Below, in pieces: positions 36,384 through 50,844 of a stretch of DNA of 64,000 bases. The DNA is from Chiridota heheva (lineage: Eukaryota > Echinodermata > Holothuroidea > Apodida > Chiridotidae). Each line of letters opens with the position of its first letter. Within the stretch, counting starts at the first letter, position 1. Position numbers and translations under genes: made by a program. The notes under the pieces are model-generated. The model searched no databases and was not told where the DNA came from. It was given only the letters and a program-made list of their open reading frames with translations. The stretch spans positions 3,033,501 through 3,097,500 of the forward strand of contig JAIGNY010002171.1 in NCBI GenBank assembly GCA_020152595.1. Direction: 5' to 3'.

Positions 36384-36551
36384 AATACTTTTATGATGTC
36401 CTTTCCTGTGGGATTGATTTTCTTTACTGTCAGCTTCATTTGTGAATCTTTGAATTTTCCTTCTTCTTGAGTTGCGTGAGATTGTTTGAATTTGATCTTG
36501 AGTCTGTTCTAATTATATTTGATTTCTTTTTCTGTTTCCTAATCAAAACAG

Positions 36552-36659
36552 CATCAACACTTCAGGAGAACTGCTATGATCACAAACAAAATGGCGATTC
36601 CACAGATGGTGATTACTTGATTGATCCAGATGGCACAGGTGGAAATGATCCTTTCGTCG
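36552..36659 (+). CDS. Exon: fibrinogen-related repeat C, entry (108 nt)
   Basis: Phase 1-1, donor TCG|gtaagg. It reads CYDHKQNGDSTDGDYLIDPD then GTGGNDPFV. Same length and phases as the repeat B entry exon. Confidence 0.88.
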
Positions 36660-37174
36660 GTAAGGTTATGATTTTATCATTCGTTTTACTGGCCTTTAAA
36701 ACTTTAAAATATCAATTAAGGAGTGAGTTACTTCTTTGATCATAGGTATATGGGCAACATTTGTTCCACTGTCTGAAGATGTAAAGTATTAGTTCAGCTA
36801 TCAAGCATGTTAATCTAATATGAAAGAGGACAGTAAAGGATACAAAATGGGAAAGAAAGTGTTTATCTCACTAAAAAATCTTAGTGTATTTTATTGAAGT
36901 GTTTGCAGAGATTTTGTGACTTACATCCATCGGATGTTTCAGGAGTACAGAAACAGTGTAGGATGTGACTGTCATTTAACACCTGAAGAAATTTTGAATA
37001 AAATGTTTTCAATTGATATATTTTCTAAACAATTCATTAACAATTGTTTAGAAATTGGGGTGTGGCATCACTCTTCTACAGTAGACTTTCTATATTAGCG
37101 AGTGCAGAACTTAGGTTCTGATAGTCATATATGGGTACAACTTCGGCAGTTCTTCTGTAAACAACCTGCTAATA
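36660..37174. other. Intron, left part
   Basis: A MITE-like end lies near 36815-36870 (gaggacagtaaaggatacaa). No other feature. Confidence 0.4.
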
Positions 37175-37972
37175 TATTTGTATTGTACACACTTGACAAT
37201 TCACCATATTCTGAGGTGTAATTTTTTTGAAAGACCAGAACAAGACATTGTTGTTCTAGATAGCTTGCATAATAAATGTTCATTTATATTAGCTGGAGAC
37301 TTTAACGCTATAACTGCTCAATTGTCTGATTTTATTGAACTGGATGATAACAATACTTCAGGAATTTCTGAACCTGATATTCATTCATGTCGATACCCTG
37401 TTGATAATGGTGTTTACTTGTATGGTAATTTGTTTGATTGATTTATGCAGATGTACCAACCTGAGGATTTGTAATGGTAGACTGCCCCCGTAAATGAAAC
37501 TGGAGGCTATGCTTACATTTCATCAATGGGGCGAAAGTGTCGTTGATTACATAATAGCATCTTAGAATTTGCTTGAAAACTAATAATACAATTCTACTAC
37601 CTCCGGCATCTGGTAAAGTTTTGGTTAAAAATTGGGGTTGGGGGGTTTGGGGGCGACCGTCCCTCCTGCCCTATTCGAAGGGGGAAGAAGTGCCCTTTTC
37701 ATAAATGTAATGTTTCAATTTAATGAATTTATATGAATAGTCCTAGATAGCCTATCATCCCTGCATATTTTGCTACTTAATATAATTATGAAAGGAAATT
37801 CCAGTCAATTTTGTAGACAAAGCTAGGCCAAGGTACAAGAATTTTGTGTGCCTAAAGTATATTCTTTTCATTGTAACTAACTTATTTGATCATTTTTGTT
37901 GTTGTTGATATATGTTCGCTTTATCTAGTTTTAGTTTTTCAATAAAGGGATTGCATTCGAAATATAATATAT

Positions 37973-38059
<87 letters not shown>

Positions 38060-38470
38060 TTATATGTATGTAAATCAGATGTTCTTGCCTTGCAATTGAA
38101 ATCAATGAAGGACGTTATCACAGTATAAGATATGAACAGAGGTTTTGTCAAGTTTGCATTTTAAAAGAAGGAGATGAATATCATTTTCTCTTAATTTGTC
38201 CATTTCTTTCTGAAATCTGTTGTAAATTCATTCCTAATTATTTCTTTCAACATCCAGCAAGACCCAGCAATGTTTAATTATCAGCTAGTTCTAAATACTG
38301 TTTTTGCAGTTATCGCACTTTATTTTACACCCAATGGAACCAAGGCATTTGATTATTATTTTTATAATGTTGTATATACAACCTCAATCATGTACTACTT
38401 AATTAATTTTGTTTATGTTTGTGACTAAGGCCAAAGCCTTAGAGCACCGAAATAAATTGTGTTGTATTGT
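37175..38470 (+). mobile_element. Relic of a non-LTR element: endonuclease piece and 3' end
   Basis: 37190-37441 reads FILAGDFNAITAQLSDFIEL, the GDFN box of an exonuclease-endonuclease-phosphatase domain. A shifted frame follows with DLCRCTNLRICNGRLP, then another with ESVVDYIIAS. After a TA microsatellite, 38078-38277 reads CQVCILKEGDEYHFLLICPF, a C-x-x-C...H-x4-C ending common at the C-terminus of such ORFs. The middle (RT) is missing. The 3' end has a small hairpin (ctaaggccaaagccttag) and ttgtgttgtattgta. Confidence 0.65.
37979..38058. repeat. TA microsatellite
   Basis: About 80 bp of alternating TA with two single-base interruptions, within the non-LTR relic. Confidence 0.95.
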
Positions 38471-38732
38471 ATATTCTCTTCTTAAAATGCAAAGAACAGG
38501 CAAAAATCATTCTGTTGTAAAGACACAAGTATAGTTATAATGAAAAGAATAATCACAATACTAGGAGTTAATGTTCACGTTGATAATATTGAATACTTGT
38601 GACTAAAAAAATACCACACTTAAAGTTTTCTTCCATCATCTAGTTTCATAATGCAAGAAATCATAAAAACTACGTAACAACTGAATTTATCAAAATTTGT
38701 ATTCCTTTATTATCTGGTCATTTCTTTTTCAG

Positions 38733-38951
38733 TAAATTGTGATCTGAATTACAATTCAACCCATGTCTTGGTGACCATCGACCATGACAGCGAAAACGAG
38801 ACGTCAGTCACTGGTCACTCTTCTGCTGGAGAATACATGAAACAAGTCAGCTATGACGGCATGAACTACAATCAGCTTCTTTCTCTCTTTGATTATAACT
38901 ACTGGGTTATGTCCGTTTCATGTACTCAGAACATTAAATATGACTGCTATA
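38733..38951 (+). CDS. Exon: fibrinogen-related repeat C, second part
   Basis: Phase 1-1, acceptor tttttcag, donor ATA|gtaagt. It contains VNCDLNYNSTHVLVTIDHDS and QVSYDGMNYNQLLSLFDYNY, equivalent to the V-x-H-D and S-Y-D segments of CASPR fibrinogen-like domains. Confidence 0.85.
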
Positions 38952-39958
38952 GTAAGTATACTGAAAACATTCCATATGGCGTAAGCTGATTTGCATATTC
39001 GAAAGATAAGCTATGTGGTAGGAATGTTGCTTTGTGATGGTGAACAATCAAAGAAACAAAGTGATGATGAAAATATTCTCATAGGTTGAATAGGCATTGT
39101 GTCCCTGAACATGACACTTTACTTGTTCTAATCCACTCAGCTGTAAAATGAGTACTAGCACTGCTGGGGAGTTAACCTGCGATGGACTGGTGTCCTTTTC
39201 AGGGGGAGTCATGTGCTGTCATCCACATGCACCAAGGAAACCAGAGATAAGCACTTGCTTGATGGGCCTTCATCGTTCTAGTGAGGATTTAGCTTGAGTT
39301 CATTAAGATGAAATTCAAGTTTAATGGAGTATAGAAGTGATATCACAGAATCATAATCTTTGTGTATTTTATTTAAACATTTCTATTTTCTAAGTGTTTT
39401 GTGTCTTACAAGCACAGGTTGCATTTTAGAATAAGTGAAGCTAAAATTGGAGTTTGGTCATTCTTCTAGAGTCAGTAGGTATAGTGTAAGATATCAAAGT
39501 AAGATATGTTAAGAAAACATTAGGATGTGTGTAATGTACTATAACTACATATAACCATCAGAATTTTGTGAAAATCTTTTTTAGATTCATATATATGGGT
39601 GATCGTAGATACAAAATTTATTAATATGTTTGACATTTATCCTGTGATGTCTTAAAGGAGTTATATAGCTAAAATTTAATTAAGCACATTACTGAGTTTG
39701 ATGAAGTTTCATCATAGTTACCTGGTTTCATTTTCACTATTTTAGCAGAAATCAAAACCGATGAATTTCCATTAAAAGTGATAGCTATTTGTTGTCATTT
39801 AGACATAAGCTATATGATGGTAATTTTGAACTGATTTTGATGCAGTTTTTTGATATTTTGACATTATCTAATTTTAGATGTCACTTTTCTTTAAAGAAAG
39901 CTTGTTCTGATATTATTGTCTAATTACTTTGAATCAATTTCATATTCTTTCATTTTAG
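38952..39958. other. Intron with a headless SINE copy
   Basis: Contains the SINE-body copy listed separately; otherwise AT-rich with nothing recognised. Confidence 0.45.
39001..39300 (+). mobile_element. SINE body without tRNA head
   Basis: Matches 40970-41230: cactcagctgtaaaatgagt, ctgctggggagttaacctgc, then ggactggtgtcc. The tRNA-like head is missing. Confidence 0.6.
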
Positions 39959-40081
39959 ATTCCAGATTGTTGAAAAATGGTTATTCTTGGTGGGTGTCAA
40001 GAACTGGCACGGTTATGGATTACTGGGGTGGTTCTGACCAGTCAGGGTACTGTGCATGTGGTTTAACTAGCAGCTGTACCA
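39959..40081 (+). CDS. Exon: fibrinogen-related repeat C, third part
   Basis: Phase 1-1, donor CCA|gtaagt. It contains YSWWVSRTGTVMDYWGGSDQ followed by CACGLTSSC. Corresponds to the first half of the single exon 33782-34072 in repeat B. Confidence 0.9.
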
Positions 40082-40864
40082 GTAAGTGTGTGTTCATATC
40101 TCAACCACTTTTGATCATATGTGACTTTTGAGGTTCAAAGTCCTCAGTGGTTACCTCAGTCTTACAATGAAAACCATCAAGAGGGGTGGAACATGTAGCA
40201 ATCCAATGGTCCCAGAAATTATTCAGGTTTCCTAAAAGAAAAACAAAACAAGATCAAAGAAAGGAAAGGTGGAAAGAAGAGGGTAAGGGGGCAAGACAGG
40301 AAAGTGGGACAAAACACGAAAGGGGGACAAGACAGGAAAGAAAAGAAAAATATTGAAAGAAAAGGTGTAAAAGAAAGAGAGAAACAAGAAAATGCAGAAA
40401 ACACAATTTTGTTTTTACATACATAAGTTTTTTCAAGATTTTTTATATGGTCCCAGAGAGTAAAATATTCTGACCATCAAAAAGAATTCATTTCAATAAG
40501 AGTTACTTTCATGACTTTTCAACCCATGCATTGCTAAGCTGACTTATTATAAAAAAGGTGTAAAGATAATGGGGGTATGTTACCTTCTAGCCCTCCAATT
40601 GTCTGATTGTTCGAATCAGTTCATATTCATTTGTTCTTTCAAATTATGACAATCATTCTTTTTCTTTATTGTACTTCCCTTGTATGTAGAGTACATACAG
40701 ATCTTAATTTGCTTGAATTAGTTTCAAAGAAAATACAAAAGTTTTCCCGGGTATTTGCATTAAGATTTCAATACTAAGACCTGAAACATTAAAAAGTTTT
40801 TAAAATGGCAAATTATTGTGATAACTTCAACTAGCATTTAAGTATTGTTTCTTTTATATTTGGA
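40082..40864. other. Intron with a purine tract
   Basis: Contains the purine-rich stretch 40237-40410, listed separately. No coding signal. Confidence 0.5.
40237..40410 (+). repeat. Polypurine tract with about 20-bp subrepeats
   Basis: Almost only A and G over 170 bp, with subrepeats of the type gggacaagacaggaaag. Open frames on the minus strand are low-complexity. Confidence 0.8.
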
Positions 40865-41230
40865 GTGCAGTAGGTGAGTTAGAGCATCGGTCTTGTACTC
40901 AAAAATACCAGGATCGAATCTCAGCCAGGTTAATGTGCTGTGTCCTTGAGCAAGACACTTTACTTCAGTGGTAAAGAATGTTGCTTTTGTGATAGTGAAC
41001 AATCAAAAAAAATATTCTCATAGGTTCAAGGCGTTATATCCTTGAGCAAGACACTCTAATCTACTTGCTCCAGTTCACTCAGCTGTAAAATGAGTACTAG
41101 TTTCTGCTGGGGAGTTAACCTGCAATGAACTGGTGTCCCATCCAGGGGAGTCAAGTACTCTCATCTGCTTAGCGACATGGAAACAGGGTATAATCACCTA
41201 CTTTATAAGCTCTCGTGGCTTGATGGGATT
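40865..41230 (+). mobile_element. tRNA-derived SINE
   Basis: Head with an A-box-like taggtgagttagagcatcgg (40871-40890) and a B-box-like ggatcgaatct (40911-40921). The body follows: ccttgagcaagacactttac, gctgtaaaatgagtac, ggggagttaacctgc. A pol III split promoter plus this body is typical of tRNA-derived SINEs. A second copy of the body is at 39001-39300. Confidence 0.65.
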
Positions 41231-41614
41231 TAACAGTTACTAAGACATGAAGCTTTACAAAGCTGTAAAAATGGCAAATTATTTACTATTACCTCAACTA
41301 GCATTTAGGTGTCATTTCTTTTATATGTCTGTACATAAGTTTTGTGATTCTGAAAAAAAATTACATTCAGTTTTAAACTGAATTGACAAACTTTGTGAAA
41401 TTGATAAAGAGAGGAGGTTAACATATTATATCTATAAATAAAACGAGAATTACATATTATTTGAACATCATGCTTTTAAAAACAAAATTTGGCAATGCTT
41501 CTTTTTATCACTCGATAGATATCTTGACAATATTGTGTAAGATTTTATCAAATTCTACTTATTCTTGGGTGAGCAAATTTAAACCTTTTGTAAAAAAATT
41601 GCTGCTTTCAACAG

Positions 41615-41794
41615 ACGGTGAGAATTGTAACTGCGATGCTCAGCAGTCGTCTTGGGATGCAGATGAGGGCGACCTTGAGGATCCATTTTCAGAAGTTCTT
41701 CCTGTGATGCAGCTTAGGATTGGAGACACTGGTAGTGCAGGTGTATCTGAGGGTGCTTTTACTTTAGGAAAACTTTATTGTTACATAGGGCCTG
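41615..41794 (+). CDS. Exon: fibrinogen-related repeat C, last part
   Basis: Phase 1-1, donor CTG|gtgagt. It contains NCNCDAQQSSWDADEGDLED, LPVMQLRIGDTGSAG and TLGKLYCYIG. The CNCDA...W...G-x-L and GDT motifs are the best match in the window to contactin-associated proteins. Confidence 0.9.
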
Positions 41795-43506
41795 GTGAGT
41801 ATGTAAGGTGGCCTGTAATGGCCAGGTGAAAATGGGCAACGATACAACAGCTGAATGAATACAAAATTGTTCTAAATTGCATTAAGGATTTGCAGCTACA
41901 AAAACTTGTGCGCAAATAAAATGGTTGTGGCTCTCGTAGGTTGCGCGTTAACATTTCTAGGGCCTTTTTTCGCAGAATTTTGCTCTCTTGCAGGTGTACA
42001 TTTTGACCACTGAAGTTACTGCATGTGATGTACATGATGATCATTCAAGCCTTGTTGCTGAAGATGTCAGCTATGGCTGAAGATGTCAGCTATGGCTGAA
42101 GATGTCAGCTATGTTTGAAGATGTACGCTATGGCTGAAGATGTACGCTATGGTTGAAGACATTAGATATGGCTGGATTTGATCAATTACAACAAGTAAGT
42201 TGAGTTTTAATAAAATCATTGAAGATTATTTTCTTTGGTATTTCTGATTTTGAGCATTTGTGTAGGTGGTATGAATTATAAGGAGATGATGATGACAATT
42301 TCTTTAATGTGTTATTTTTCTTCAAACTGACTTCAAATGATTGCTTACATTTGGCCTCAAATTAAGGAAAATCTGTCCCAAATGGATGAATTTCTGGTCG
42401 AATTTGATGAGAAGTTGGTCACAGATAATTGAAAAGAATACCAATGAAAATAACTCTCCAGACCGAATGTCCCAAAAATTGTCACTCACATGGTTCAGAT
42501 TCTTCAACAATTTTTGCTTACAAAACCATTTGCACAAACCTGGGTCTAAATCCTTTACAGGTATTAGGACAGATAGCATCAACATGAGTTTAAATGGTTT
42601 GAAATATACTCAAAACCATGAAAACAGCAAAAAGCCACATCAAAATCGGTTGCAAATTGACAATTCTACAACATTTTCAAAATGAGATGCCTGATTAGAA
42701 AAACTTGCGCAATATTTTGTGACTTCCGAATGGGACACCTAGAAAATTATGTATGTTAACTTTTTTACAAATTTTGATTTATAATAATGTAAAAACTATA
42801 ACTGCTATTGTGACCATCTCAAGACTGTTCTGTGCAGAATTAGACTCTTTTACTGGGAAATACTCTCTACCTGTCCATATACCTTTAAGATGGCATTTGG
42901 GCAAAGAAGAAATTATTGTATAGGAGATGCCAATCCTCTTTGTCTGCCTGAAGTTTGCTGGCAGAGGCATAGCCAATGAGGTAGTGGAGGAGGCCACATC
43001 TGCTCATTTGCATACAGAACTTTCTTATTCCTTATTTGAGAATTATAGAATTTGTATTATATGTCTTGCCTAGCTCAGGATCGTGTACATGTCTGCATCA
43101 TTTTTAATGTCACAATCTTGGTAATCAAGTAACTTCTTTCGTATAAAATTATCATATTCAAATTTTTGTAAAACATTTGTAACAAACTGTTTAACTCCTC
43201 TTTCAAATTATTGTTGATACAGCATTGTGTTAGTTGATTTTTCACATTCCTTGTATTTCATTAAATAGGAAAAAAGTGCATGTTTTGTTAATATCCATGG
43301 ACCTTCAATGTAAAGGTAAAAGATTTCATTCTGGAAAATGGAGGGAAGAAATATCTCTTTCAAAGGGTAGTAATTGTTTCTCATTTTTGATGGGAAATTG
43401 ATGTCAGAATTAAAAGAAGCCATGTAACAGTGTTCATCAGGAATGTGGTGAATGACAGAATTATTGACTTTTTGTATTAACTCTTGTGTTTGATCATTCT
43501 TTACAG
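41795..43506. other. Intron with a short tandem repeat
   Basis: Besides the 19-21-bp array at 42052-42175, no feature was recognised. Confidence 0.5.
42052..42175 (+). repeat. About 20-bp tandem array, six copies
   Basis: Unit atggctgaagatgtcagct with variants atgtacgct and atgtttgaag. Confidence 0.9.
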
Positions 43507-43560
43507 TTGTCTCAGGATGGAGTTGCGTTGATGTTTTTGAATGTAACGATAAAATGAAAA
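43507..43560 (+). CDS. Exon: cysteine-rich tail, first part
   Basis: Phase 1-1, acceptor tttacag, donor AAA|gtaagt. It reads VSGWSCVDVFECNDKMK. Two cysteines here and two in the next exon could form a small disulfide knot. Confidence 0.7.
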
Positions 43561-44676
43561 GTAAGTTAATTAGATCTTAATCATTTTTTCAAATTCTAAA
43601 AGGATTATTTCAGAGGTTGTTAAGTTTTTCATATTATGTGAAAAAGAGGAACGAACGGTGCAGAAGTTATTTAAAAAGCATATTTCATCAAGGAAATGTT
43701 GAAGTTTTAAATTTTATCTGATTCATGTAGAAATGGCTGAAATCAGACTAGTAATGACATCACATCCTTAAATTCCTCAACAGTATTTTTGTATTTTATG
43801 GTAATTTTTGTATTACTAAAAGTCTCTTGTGAAGTGTGAACATGCCATAAAACAAATCTTATTAGTCCTATATTGATCTTTGGTATTTTGATATTGATCT
43901 TTATAGATTCACAAACCAGGAAGATCTAAGGCCGTGTTCTCACCTATATCGGATCATGATACCCCGACGATATCTTTGCTCGACAATTGTAGAAAAAAAA
44001 TGTAATGTGTTCTCAATTGAGTGCGAGCCTGTGATCAGATCCACTGCAGGGTCTAATTTTGGGACATGAGTGAGCCTGAAGTCGAATAGTGGGGCATGAA
44101 AAACCCATGAAGAAAAAAGGGAGCAGGTTAAGTGTTCACAGGAAAAAGTAACTAACATGATCACATGTCACTAAACTGCGTTCACACACGTTTTATAGCA
44201 TCACATTTGTGGGTCTTATCACGTGCACCTGATCATGATCCTATCCTTGCCAAGGATTAAGTTGGTATTCAAGTGAGAACACAATCCAATTAGGAAGAAG
44301 ACAGGCTTTACGCTGCTTCCTGAAACTTCTCTCCCAACACAGAGACATCTTCAAGTATAAACAGACTATCCATAATACTATAATGTATTTCTGGTCGACA
44401 ATTTTGGAAAATTGACAAATTGTCTGAAAATGTCATCAATTGAATTGAAATTATTTTCTGCAGGTCATTCCATCAAATTATGAAACATCAGTTATTGTAA
44501 TTTTTCTCAAACATAAAACCTCTGCTTGGGGTTAACTTAGAAACAGGTCTGTGCTTTAATCTGAAGTTGTCTCTGTTGATTTGGAATGTAATTTAACAAG
44601 ATAATAAAAACACTTCATTTCAATAATTCCAGTCTTGTTATTATTTTCATTTTTTTTTTTTTAATTTAATTTCCAG
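43561..44676. other. Last intron
   Basis: Holds the MITE-like element listed at 43931-44290 and ends in a long T tract and the acceptor ttccag. Confidence 0.55.
43931..44290. mobile_element. Candidate MITE with short inverted ends
   Basis: Begins gccgtgttctcac and ends gtgagaacacaatcc (inverted match over 10 bases plus partial extension). Inner gatcatgat words lie on both sides. Length about 360 bp, no coding capacity. No clear target duplication was seen. Confidence 0.45.
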
Positions 44677-44702
44677 GCTGTGCTTATTCTACAAAGTGTT
44701 AG
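44677..44702 (+). CDS. Terminal exon with stop codon
   Basis: Acceptor tttccag after a 14-T tract. The exon adds SCAYSTKC and a TAG stop in the frame required by the previous exon. This is short evidence, but it completes a C...C...C...C pattern and closes the frame. Alternative 3' exons farther right cannot be excluded. Confidence 0.55.
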
Positions 44703-45239
44703 TATCTTTATCAGGAAAATTACTAGAATAGGAAAAATGGTATATGATATAAAGTGTCGTCTGACCCCTTCCCCTTCCCATCCCCATTAAGTACTTAAGG
44801 AGACAGACTATTAGGAAGCAACATTGCTATTTTTGGTTTTAGTTATAGTATGATTCATGAAATTTAAATATTAACTGAAAAGTAGCTGTAGATTAAGTTA
44901 AGATAAAAAAAGTTAAAGAATTAGTTGTAAAAATATAGACAATAATTATCATTGAATTCCATGCATACTATTATTTATGCCATTTTTACAACCTCCATTG
45001 AGTGAAAACTATCATGTATGCATACACATGCAAATTGTTGGGGCGGAACCATGATGAAATTTTTGCAACATGAAGCCTGTACATTCTTTTTGTAACATAT
45101 ACGTCTTAAATTCACTAACTGGATCCCCTTTACAAAGAATACATCTGCTTTATTCATTTTGAGAGTATATATCGGTGTATGTCTTTTCTGGCTTGACTTC
45201 CTCTCATGAAAAATATTTGATAACACACTGGAAATACTT
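44703..45239. other. 3' flank of the domain gene
   Basis: Probably 3' UTR and flank. I see no clear AATAAA close to the stop; the first one is near 45307. Confidence 0.35.
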
Positions 45240-46080
45240 ATAACCTGCACCTTAATGGTGCTAATTTGATATTAGGCAATATACATGTATTAAAAAAACA
45301 GGTTGGTAATAAACTTGATGAATCAGTTGCAGCTTGTCAATATCAAGATATATCATCTAAAGCATGAACTGCTATTACGAAAATTGTTATAGACCTGGAA
45401 ATAGTTGTATAACCTAATTGAGGATTCGTTCCCTGTACCCCTACTTATTTTTCTCTGATACTAGGCAGTATACAAAAAAACAAAAAAAAGGGGTTCTGGT
45501 AAAATATAAAATGGTTGGAAAATTGTATGAATCAGTTGCAGCTGAAAATTAGAATATGTCATCTGCTGCTTAAATTTATCTCACAAAAAGTCTTATAAGA
45601 TTTGGAGGTTCTTTCATAAGCTTCACCTCTGCACAACTACAAATTCTTCAAAGATGTACGTCATTATACACAAAGCATTACTATATACACAATAAATAGC
45701 ATGCATGATAGAATGCAAATATAGCAGTTGGAAAATGTCCAAGAGTCAGTGGTATCTTTTAATATCAAAATGTCATTTTGCAGCTTGAATTGCAATCACA
45801 CAAACAGCCATTTAAACACTGGTAACTTGAAGTTACTCAAGTAGTTTTACCCCTGACCCCTAATAAGACCCCATCCTTGAACCCTCTTTTATACTAGGTA
45901 ATACAAAGAAATGAAAAACTCAAATGGAATGATAATGAAAGACAATGGTTGAAAATTTGTATGAATCTGTTGCAGCTTTATCAATCTTAAGTGACATTTG
46001 CTGCGTGAATGAAAAGTTCTCCTGGTGGCTTCGTTCTTGTACCCTCACAAGTTCTTCAAACATGTACACCAAAGTAATAC
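45240..46080 (+). repeat. Degenerate tandem array, period about 210-220 bp
   Basis: The marker gaatcagttgcagc or a variant recurs near 45320, 45529, 45740 and 45963. It is followed by aatatcaa-gtcatctgctg-like words and preceded by tactaggcagtatacaaa-like words. About four diverged units. Confidence 0.65.
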
Positions 46081-46195
46081 TGTACACCTGTGAATTTTGG
46101 GGGAACATTTGAATTTGAGGGGCAAAATAAACACCTACAATTTGATATTGCCCTTTAATAATGTATTTGGGAAGAATTGAAATACAGCAGTATCA

Positions 46196-46290
46196 TCACC
46201 CATTCCACCCTCCAAACCCCCCTCCCCACCCCAACCCCCTCCCCACCCCAAACCCCATCCTCTCCCAAAACCCCACCCCTCCCACCCCCA
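46196..46290 (+). repeat. C-rich tract
   Basis: Runs of four to six C separated by short spacers (cccctccccaccccaacccc). The minus strand could form G-quadruplexes. Confidence 0.8.
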
Positions 46291-46620
46291 TGGCCATACA
46301 GGACCATCTTACTCGGGTGACTTTGCCAGGGTGACTGCCTTACTAGAAACCTATTAGGACGAAAAATTGCACTGAATCTATGAATAAGCATTTAATTTGA
46401 GCAATGGCTTCATCAGTTTTTGACTTGGGAGATTTTTATAGCTGAGTTGAGCATGATTCTGGTACTTTACTGATTTAAACGGTAGGAGAGCAGCGACCAC
46501 GGAGATCCCTCCCCATCCACCTTTTTGCTGTGCAAAAATCTAATATGGCCTGAGAGAATTTCACTTTCCCACTTTTTCAGGCTGGGAGGTCACATATGGA
46601 ATTATAAAGATAAAATCACT
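46291..46620. other. Spacer between C-rich tracts
   Basis: No feature recognised. Confidence 0.5.
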
Positions 46621-47213
46621 TCCCCTTCCCCATCCCCCTCCCCTTCCCCCTCCCCCTCTACTTCCCCTCCCCCTCTACCTCTCCTCCCCTCTACTTCCCC
46701 CTCCCCCTCTACTTCCCCCTCCCCTCTACTTCCCCCTCTACTTCCCCCCCTCCCCTCTACTTCCCCTCCCCTCTACTTCCCCCCCCTCTACTTCCCCCTC
46801 CCCTCTACTTCCCCCCCCCTCTACTTCCCCTCCCCTCTACTTCCCCCCTCCTCTACTTCCCCCTCCTCTACTTCCCCCCCTCTACTTCCCCTCCCCTCTA
46901 CTTCCCCTCCCCTCTACTTCCCCCTCCCCTCTACTTCCCCTCCCCCTCTACTTCCCCCCCCCTCTACTTCCCCCTCCCCTCTACTTCCCCTCCCCTCCCT
47001 TCCCCCCCCTCTACTTCCCCCTCCCCTACTGCCCCCTTCCCCTCTACTTCCCCCTCCCCTCTACTTCCCCCTCCCCTCTACTTCCCCCCCCCCTCTACTT
47101 CCCCCTCCCCTCTACCCCCCCCCCTCTACTTCTCCCTCCCCTCTACTTCCCCCTCCCCTCTACTTCCCCCTCCCCTCTACTGCCCCCTCCCCTCTACTTC
47201 CCCTCCCCCTCTA
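46621..47213 (+). repeat. CT-rich minisatellite (ccctcccctctacttc type)
   Basis: About 590 bp with only C and T except for the A of each ctacttc. Unit 12-18 bp with variable C runs. Strong strand asymmetry. The long plus-strand frame rich in P, S and L is a by-product. Confidence 0.95.

Positions 47214-50840
<3,627 letters not shown>

Positions 50841-50844
<4 letters not shown>

Larger units (their letters stand above)
5112..44702 (+). other. Gene model: F5/8C plus three CASPR-like fibrinogen-related domains (16 exons, 5' partial)
   Basis: Sixteen exons with GT donors and AG acceptors join in one frame to give 797 codons and a stop; the total length closes exactly. Order in the partial protein: F5/8 type C C-terminal part (residues 1-110), a lone half repeat (111-148), and three fibrinogen-C-related repeats (about 150-359, 366-562, 567-771). 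A tail with four cysteines (772-797) ends the protein. Each repeat has an entry motif with G-x-Y-x-(I/V)-D-x-D-G-x-G-G-x-D-P and a later WWx..YxGG..CxCG..C box. In contactin-associated proteins and neurexin IV this fold occurs once, among laminin-G and EGF domains; here it is tandem and no laminin-G is seen. No membrane span is visible, so an extracellular adhesive or recognition role is likely. That role is inference. Confidence 0.8.

Noticed and set aside
35132..36396. Open frames of 346 and 257 codons with an 11-residue repeat
   Set aside because: Product of the 33-bp minisatellite; no start context, domain or flanking exon structure.
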